Positions 42,801 to 51,800 of a DNA stretch of 64,000 nucleotides are shown here, piece after piece; within the stretch, counting starts at the first letter, position 1; every line of letters starts with the position of its first letter. The stretch spans positions 62,001 to 126,000 of the forward strand of contig WNNJ02002896.1 in NCBI GenBank assembly GCA_012934845.2, given 5' to 3'. This stretch comes from Pomphorhynchus laevis. Its lineage: Eukaryota; Acanthocephala; Palaeacanthocephala; Echinorhynchida; Pomphorhynchidae. The notes under the pieces were generated by a model that saw nothing but the letters and a program-made list of their open reading frames with translations, was not told where the DNA came from and did no database searches. The translations under genes were made by a program, and so were the position numbers.

Positions 42801-45800
42801 AAGCCCACAAAAGCGAAACAGATAAAAAAAGTGGAAGAAAAAAAAGCGAACCTCTTCCTGAAGATGGAAGAGGTTTGTTAATGAAAATTATCAACAATTG
42901 AAAATGGAAGGATTCTCAAAAATACGTAAATGCTATGGAACAGAAGTCTTACTTATCTTAAGAGTGTTGGTAAAGGTGAGCATACGACGGTTATTTCTAA
43001 CATTTCTCTGTACTCTTTATTAATTTTTGATTAATTTTTGTAATCTTTATTATTCAATAATCAAGATTTTTACATAATCACACGATTATGTTTTAAGAAA
43101 ATAATCTTTGTCATGCATTTTTAAGAATATACATCAAATTAATTTGTTGTCTTAAACACTAGAAGTATAAAGCTTACAGGTAGGACGTAAACAGCGTGTT
43201 TACTAATAATTTACTTATTTACTAATAAGCTAAGAATTAGACTATTTAAAAGAATGAGATAGATGAACAGTAAGAGGTATCCGTGCAAAGTAACGGCGAC
43301 ATTTTATAGAAAAGTAAATATTTAATAAAAAATTGCATAAATGATAATGACAATGTACAACTCATTTCTCTTATTTAAATTGGTTAAATTTAAACAATTT
43401 ATAATTAATATTTTAACAGATTTTACTAATTACTTCATTAAATTTAAGAAATAAAATTTTAAATTTATGTAATTACTTAAGCATATCATAAAACCAACTA
43501 AATGTTTATTAAAATTTTATAAGAATTAAGAGAACTTAACAATTTTATTATTAATAATTGCCTCTAGTTAACATTTCGAAATTATTTCTTCATTTTAATT
43601 ATAGTTTTATTTTCAAATAAAATGACTAACGTTTCAGTTGGATTGTACTCGAACATTTCATTGTTTTCTGACTAAACGTTACAAACAAATCAAATACATA
43701 TATTTCCAATTCGTACCTTTCCTTTTAATCTACTCAATTTATTAGTTAACTCCATTATACTGGATCTGAGTTCATCGTTTTCATCATGCAGGTCTCGATT
43801 AAGCACTCTGAGAAACAATCAATAAAAATACTAACCGAATTTAAAATTAATTTTACACTAATTCATTAAACTGCTTGCGTAACCCATCACTGTCCATGAC
43901 AATCATATCTCCAATAATATCCTTTTCCCTAGAATAAGAGAAGTTTACAGTCATTATTAATAAATATAAAAACGATACAAAATAAATGTTTTATTAAAGC
44001 ACAAGATTTTCTAAAAAGTTTTAATTTAATTTTTATTGCTTTATATAAAAGAGATTTTGGACAAATAATTTCATGTATTATGTAGTATTTTTGGTAATAT
44101 TAGATATGCATTATTTTTAGATTAGCGAATAAATACTTTAGATTGGTATTGCTTTATATAAAAGAGATTTTGGACAAATAATTTCATGTATTATGTAGTA
44201 TTTTTGGTAATATTAGATATGCATTATTTTTAGATTAGCGAATAAATACTTCAGATTGGTATTTGTCAAATATAGCATCAAGTTGTATTTTATACAAATA
44301 CGTTTTGAAAATGTATTCAGTGTGCATTTCATTGAAATATTTTGTGATTCTCTAAATCAACAACAAATTTAATAATTTCGATTATAATGTTAAAGATGTA
44401 TTTCTCTTTTAGCGAAATGTTTCTCAATGACAGGGTGTGGCAGAGTCGCTTGCAATAAAAGCCTAAGGAAAGAGAAAAAATCAACAGAAAATCGAAATTT
44501 ATATGCATTACAGTTTTAAGTGTTTTGCTCCAATGAACTGATCCAATGTCTCAACTTGTGAAAGACCAACACATTTTAGATGTCCGTAGTAGCAGGTGGC
44601 TTTTAAAAATGAATTTTTATACTTTTCAATAAGGTTTTCATTAAACTGTTTGTTATTCTTCCAGATCAAAACTGAATTTAACAATTTCGATAATAATGTA
44701 ATGATTTAAGAACAATAATCAATTTCATCGTCTTTTCAAATTTGGAGTTTTAAAACTTCGTTCAACGAATATTTATGTTTCTGTTTGAAAGAAACAGAAA
44801 ATTTTTCTGTTTAGCGTTTGTTTGGCTTAAACTAATCGAATTAAAAAATATATTTAAGAAGTGAATTTCTGTTTTATTATTATACTTCAGCGTTTGTTTG
44901 GGTTAAACTAATCGAATTAAAAAATATATTTAAGAAACAGAAAATTTTTCTGTTTTTCAGTGTTTGTTTGGGTTAAACTAATCGAATTAAAAAATATATT
45001 TAAGAAGTGAATTTCTGTTTGATTATTATACTTCAGCGTTTGTTTGGGTTATATTAATCAAATTTTAAAATATATTTTTAAGAAGTTAATATCTACAGGA
45101 TTCAGCTAATTTTCATTAGAAATTATCAGCTAGCAGTGAATACAAAAATATATTAAATGAATTTTTACAAAATCATTGAATTTTCAAAATCATTGAATTA
45201 ATTTTTCAAAATCATTAAATATATTAGATGAATTTTACAATATCAGATACTTCTTGATAATGTCAGCGGTTAGCGAACGAAATATCAAAGAAATATTCAA
45301 TTTCTTTTTTTCTGGGAATGGCATTTAGATACAAAAATAATTATCCCCCCAGAATGTCTCATTCCGTTTCAAATTATTTGAAGAAATTTATGACCGCAAT
45401 TTGAGACTTTCTCTGAAGCAATATATTCGCTGTTTACAATTAATTATGATTAGCTATTTGAACATTCGTTTCCTTGATCATTGCTCTCGAAACAATCTGT
45501 AGCCCAACTTTGCAAAATTATCATTTTCTGGGTGTTCAAGAATGACAAACAAAGCTTATCGTATTATAAAAGATGCTGTGCACCGTTTACTCAAATGTGA
45601 AATTAGTCACAAGTATTGGATTATTCGAAATCAAAAGCTTCGTATTTTAAAATTTGAGGAGGATCTAAAAGAAATTGTTAATGCTGTGGAACGGAATCAG
45701 ATCCAACGATTTATTCAGAATATTCTTGACAAGCTGTTCATGAACAAGGTATCCAGATTAATGCGTAAGATTACGTTTCTATTGTCAACCACACTTCATC

Positions 45801-48800
45801 AACTACAAAACACCTTGCCTAGCGTCGATGTTGTGACTCCCCAACCCATGCCTGTAGTGAATCTAAGTAAACAGAATATTTCTGAAAATCAGTTAAAAAT
45901 TTAAAGGAAAGGTCTTAAGTTTGGAATTTGTGGATTATCACTCAAATTTAGTGATTCAATATCGGTTACCACAGAACTAGAGTTACTTAGTCAAAAGGTT
46001 GTAGAAAACTTTGAGGGACATCAAAATGAACAATTGTTAGTTCACAAACTTACTGGTCTTAGACATCATATATATAGGACAAATGTGAATAGATCAATTC
46101 GTTCCAACATCTCCAGAGCTGAATTGAACGCATTAAAAGATCTTGGTGAGAACGATCAAATAGTCGTGACTAAAGCTGATAAGGGGAATTGTGTAGTGTT
46201 GTTGGATAAATCTGATTACAATGAAAAGATGTTGTCTATTTTGGGAGATACATCCACATTTGAACCTTCTTTAAGAAATACGGCAAAAGCGTGGTTACGT
46301 GAATTGGTAACACTACTTAAATACTTCGCTTCAAAAGAATTGATCACGCGTGTAGAATATCTCCAAATGTTTCCATCCGATCCATCTTGTACCTTACATG
46401 TACGGTTTGCCCAAAATCCATAAGCTAGACTGTCCCTTACGTCCTATTGTGTCAATTAAATGTGCATTTAACTATTGTGTAGGTAAGTTATTGTCAAGTT
46501 TGCTAAAACCTATTGTGATATCAATTCCTACGAAAGTGCTAAATACTACTGATTTTGTTAACAAATTGAGAGCACTAGACTTAAATCGGATTACGTATGT
46601 AATTTTCACATTAGATGTGAAATTATTATTTACTAATGTGTCAGTAGATGATACTGTCGACTTTGCGATATCAAGACTCGGATCCCATTAGACAGATAGT
46701 GGACATTTGGTTAAATGTAGGAGATTATTCCAGTTAGCATGTACAACGAACTTTTCCTTTGATAGCATTATATATAAACAACTTTTTGGTGTAGCTATGG
46801 GATCACCAATCGGCCCCGCCTTGGCTGACCTGTACATGCAAAAGTTAGAGGAAGAGGCTATAAGCTGTTGTGATATACGACCTATCGCATTTTATCGTTA
46901 CATCGATGATATATTTGTTATTTGGCCAGAAAGTCGTGATAAAGCAGATGATTTCGTTAGAATTTTCAATTCATTGAATCCTCGAATAGAATGACAATTA
47001 CCTGGCCTTCTAACGAGTTTTTACCATTCCTAGATTGCGAAGTTTTGACCACTGATGTCTCCGTCACTAAAGTATTCAGAAAAGCCACAGAAACTAGCTT
47101 GTATATTCCTTGGGACAGCAGTCATTCAGCATCAACAAAACTAGGTGTGTTTCGTGGCTTCTGTTTAAGAGCGTATCGAATTTGTAACAAGGAAATTTAT
47201 CTAAACGCCGAATTAAGCAAAGTGTTGAGAATATTTACATCTCTAGGCTACCCAATAGATATCTTACATAGAATAATTAAGAAAACAAACTAACGCATTC
47301 ACACTTCCGCGCAATCCAACTTAATTGGTCCTCAAAAATTGAAACACTGCTTTTATATTCCCACAATGGGTAGTTTTAGTTGAGGATATTCTTAATAAAA
47401 TAAACAGATTCGTTTTCCAGTCAGGATTACCATTAAAAATGTTTTATGGTACCCGATGTACATATCATCTTGATGCACTAGTCACCAAACCAAGAAGAAC
47501 TAATTTTGATAAAATGGGTGTAGTCTATAAGGTTGGGTGTAGGGATTGTATAAGCATATACATTGGACAAACTGGACGTTCTCTTAAAACTAGATTAAAA
47601 GAACATAAGAAGGCACTCACAACATCAGCGCAGTCGGCATTAGCAGACCATGCTCATCAAACTGGTCATGACATCGACTTTGACAATGTGTCAGTTTTGA
47701 TTTCCGAGCCTAACTTAAAACGCCGATTAGTTATGGAGGCTGTCGCTATAAAGATCCTCGAACCAAATTTGAATGTCCAAAATGATTTTGTTTTTCATAC
47801 ATTGTAACTTAACTTGTTTTATTGTTTCAGATACTTCTTGATAATGTCCGCGGTTAGCGAACGAAATATCGAAGAAATATTCAATTTCTTTTTTCTGGGA
47901 ATGGCATTTAGATACAAAAATAATTATTCCCCATAGAATGCCTCATTCCGTTTTAAAATCATTAAAGTATTGCAAAAACCAATTTTTATTTCAAATAGCG
48001 AATTATTAAACGTTTATGAAATGTAAACGTTTAATAAATGTAAATGTGTGATTCTTCCAGATCAAAAATGTTTTTATTCAACAAAAATGCTTAGAATAGA
48101 TTTAATTTTTTAATCGTCAAACACTTTCAAGTTTAAAAATCCTTTGCAACTTACCTTTGAATCTCACTTAATTTTGTTTCAAATATTTTGTGTAGCTTTT
48201 TAATGTCGTCATCTATGCATCGTTGTAGAGCTTGTTCATAGTTAATGGAATCATACTCAGATGAAGCTCTCATTGTACCGGCTTTACATATAGTTGAATA
48301 ATTATTTGTCTATACATATAACATATTTTACTAAAAACGTTAACTCAAAAATTGAAGTTACATCACATGGACTCGATGGTTGAGGTATATCCTCGTATTT
48401 TTTACGAAGGGCGTTAATCATATTTTCTCTAATTGCAATTTCCTAAAAGAAGAACAAAATTGAAGATTTCGTAAAGTAGATGTGAAAAATGTCTAGGTTT
48501 ACTAATTCGGATAACAAGTGCTATCCGGATCATCCTCATATTATCCGGCAGAATATTTAATTGCTGTCATTGCTTGCTTTCTCACATGATCCTTAAAGGA
48601 TAAATTTTAATAATCTACTAGTAGAATGCTTAATACTGAGCTCCGGGAACCCACAAGCTTCAGTCTTATAATAAAGGATTTTGACAAAACCGGAGCTCAA
48701 TTACATACAGAACAGACTTCTTTATCACATCTAGGCAATCTAACGGTAGCCGGCAACACTCATCAGCAGTGTGAGCAAGTAAGCAAATTTTCGGAGATGC

Positions 48801-51800
48801 CGCTTAAATATATCACAAGGCAGCCGAAATGACTGATATTAGTTCACACTACTGATGAGTGTTGCTAGCTACCATCAGATCGTCTACGAGTGACACCAAA
48901 GTCTGCTCTGCATGCAATCGAACTCAGGCTTTTGGCAAAAATCTTTAATTATAAAACTGTAGCTTATAGGCTCCCGGAGCACAGGGTAAACAATTCTGCT
49001 CTTAAATTAAAAAAATGTATCCCCAAAGGATCCTGGGAGAAGACAAGCATCGACAGTAATTAAATATCCTGCCGAAGCAAATTTGGATGATCCGAATAGC
49101 ACTTGGTTAGTTTAATGAGACTATGTCATGCTACCAATTAACCATATTCTCGGAGATGCCTTTTAAATATATCACAATTCAAGAGAAACGGCTAATGATA
49201 ATTCATCCTACTAATGATTACTGTCGGCTACCATCATATCGTCTAGGAGTGATGAGGAAGTCTGCTCTGCATGTAATTGAACTCCGGATGTTGGCAAAAT
49301 CTTTGATTATAAAACTGAAACTTAAAGGCTCCCGGAGTAACCATTCTACTCTTAAATTATATATAAGGTAGGTGTTGCATTTCGTTTCCTGAGATATTTA
49401 TCAGAATTTTTAGAATAAATCTTTAATATTGAATTCACAAAACAGTGAAAGTGTATGCACAAGAAAAGTTTTATATGTTTAGGCTTTCGCCTTTGTCAAC
49501 AAACTATTTGTTTGTTGAAATCAATAATAAGATTACAACAATTAAAATAGAATTGCAACATTTATTTAAAACAAAATTGGATTAAATAATATTTGTAATG
49601 TTAGATATAATATTATACTTAATATTATATAGTATGTGTGAATGATCATGAAACAATATATTTTTGTAAATTTAAATATGCCATATTTACGATATTTAAT
49701 AATTGTGTTAATTAATCGTTTTAACTCAACGCTCTAAACTACATAAATATCTCGATTATAAAATTTTTATGCAAATATTTCTTTACAGCATTTTATGTTC
49801 AATGTTACTCTAAAAAATGTCTTTTAATGTTAAAGACTCATGTGGAATCACGACAGGATGAATCTTGGCATACTTTTTGAAAATATCAAAAAAATAAGTG
49901 AATTAAATTTAATTAATGAGAATTAAATTACAGGTAAGTTGCAAAAGATGAAAAACAGAGAAAGATTGCAATTTAACGAGTACAATCAACAAAGCAATAT
50001 TGTCAAACCTTGTAATAAAGACGCATATTGACTTTCCACCGAGATACATGTTTCGTTGTAATACATTACCTTGGATCAATTTAAAATGTTTAAAGAAATC
50101 GGAAATGATGAGTCTATAGAAAAAATAGTTATGTTGAATGCTGCTCATTACATTACCGAGAGCATACGGCAACTAAACGGCTAAGCATACTGTGAAATTA
50201 ATGAGGCTGATCATAATTATTTAGTACAGAAAATATCTAATGAGATTGATCGGATGTATATGGAAAATCAAGTGGTGAACTTAAGGCTTTATCACATAAG
50301 CCGGACAAAACGTATCATGTACCAAAAATACACAAAGGGATTATGACATGCCCTGGCTGACCTATTATTAGCAACATTGGTACGGTAGCATAAGCACTGT
50401 CTCGACATTTACATTCAAAGCTACTTCAGTTCTTGGTAAAAGGCCCTCATATTTGGGACGCAATGACGAATTCTTACGTAGGTTCACAGAAATATGCACC
50501 GAGTTTGATGTTGACCATTATTATAGTTCTCGACGTTAAATTTTTATACAGTCTATCAATACTGAAATTGTATCGATACTTTAAATAAAAAAGCATTGTG
50601 ATTTCGTTCGATTTTTCTTTATATATAATTATCAAAGAAAATCGAACGAAATTACAAGCTTTTTTAAGAAAGATTTTTATTTGAAGAAATAATTATTAAT
50701 ACGACATTTGACATAAGTTTATATTATAAAAACTTATATCATACGTCAAAGGTTTATACAGACGTATATTCTAATGAGTTCTGCAATGTAAAACTAATTA
50801 AGGTTATAACATTAAATATATGTGCTACAACCGGGTTTTGTTAAAAACAAAAATCTATGTGAATTTTTAAAAATATTTGAATATATGCAACGCTATTTGT
50901 GGTAGGAATCAAATGTGCGAAATACTATATGATTTTTCTAAACAGAAATCTTATGAATTTTTACTGTCTTTATATTGAATTAATTAAATTACATATCTCT
51001 TAGGTAGTTATTAATTGTTAGCTGAACTGAATTTTACCTGAACTAAATTTTAGCTGAACTGAGTTGCATTTACTGAAGTGAGGCATCGCTTCTCATGTGT
51101 CCATTATCTGGTGTTGATCACACCCGAACACGACTTAAGGTCACGTTAACCCAGCTAGAATGTATGGGCAGGCAATTATCTTTGCTCCGCTGTCAGGATG
51201 AACTCATCCTGATGTCTCGGTCAGGGCACTCACACTGGTATGAGTGCCCTGACCTCCTCAGGAATTTCGATAAGTTGCAGTTGCAAATTGTCAGGAAGAC
51301 TCTAAACGTAAAAATCGACGGGCTAACGGTTATTCAGGCGCTCATGCCAATTCGTTTTGCTGGGCTCAGTTTACAATCAGCATTCGACTTAGCAGTCCCA
51401 GCCGTTGTCGCCTCGTTCTCCGCCTAGATCGGAATTGTAACTGCAAGTTTGAAGAAATCAATCCAGCACCATTTTATATTACGTTGGTCATTCCGTTACT
51501 TCCATTTGGCGCCGGCAAACTGCATTGGATCCACCAGAGAAAAAACAAAATCAAAGACTTTGGTTGAATCTTCTTTGTGAAAGCTGTCACGCCAAGCTGG
51601 TCGACGATTCCTCTAATTTAGTTGACAAAATTCGTTTACTATAAACAAAGAACGTGTTTAGCGGGATTTTTTGGAGGCAAATCCATTAACCGCGTTCAGA
51701 ACCAATTTCGACGATATTCCTTCGCATTAGCAATCGAACTTAGACTTGGTCAGATACCTTGCAGCTCGTTTAAATGCGCATGTGGCTCTACGGCTAAACC

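Larger units (their letters stand above)
45244..47954 (+). mobile_element. Penelope-like element with direct terminal repeats
   Basis: The element is bounded by two direct repeats (45244-45369 and 47828-47954), the pLTR arrangement known for Penelope-like elements. Between them the plus strand encodes, in order, an N-terminal region, a reverse transcriptase and a GIY-YIG endonuclease. It is inserted in the sense-opposite direction in an intron of the Rab gene. The coding region is broken in several places, so it is a dead copy, but the small difference between its terminal repeats suggests moderate age. Confidence 0.9.

Noticed and set aside
48776-48985. A tRNA gene suggested by the gctctgcatgcaatcgaactc string
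   Set aside because: No cloverleaf with acceptor stem and anticodon arm could be drawn; the string is part of the SINE-like repeat, possibly tRNA-derived.
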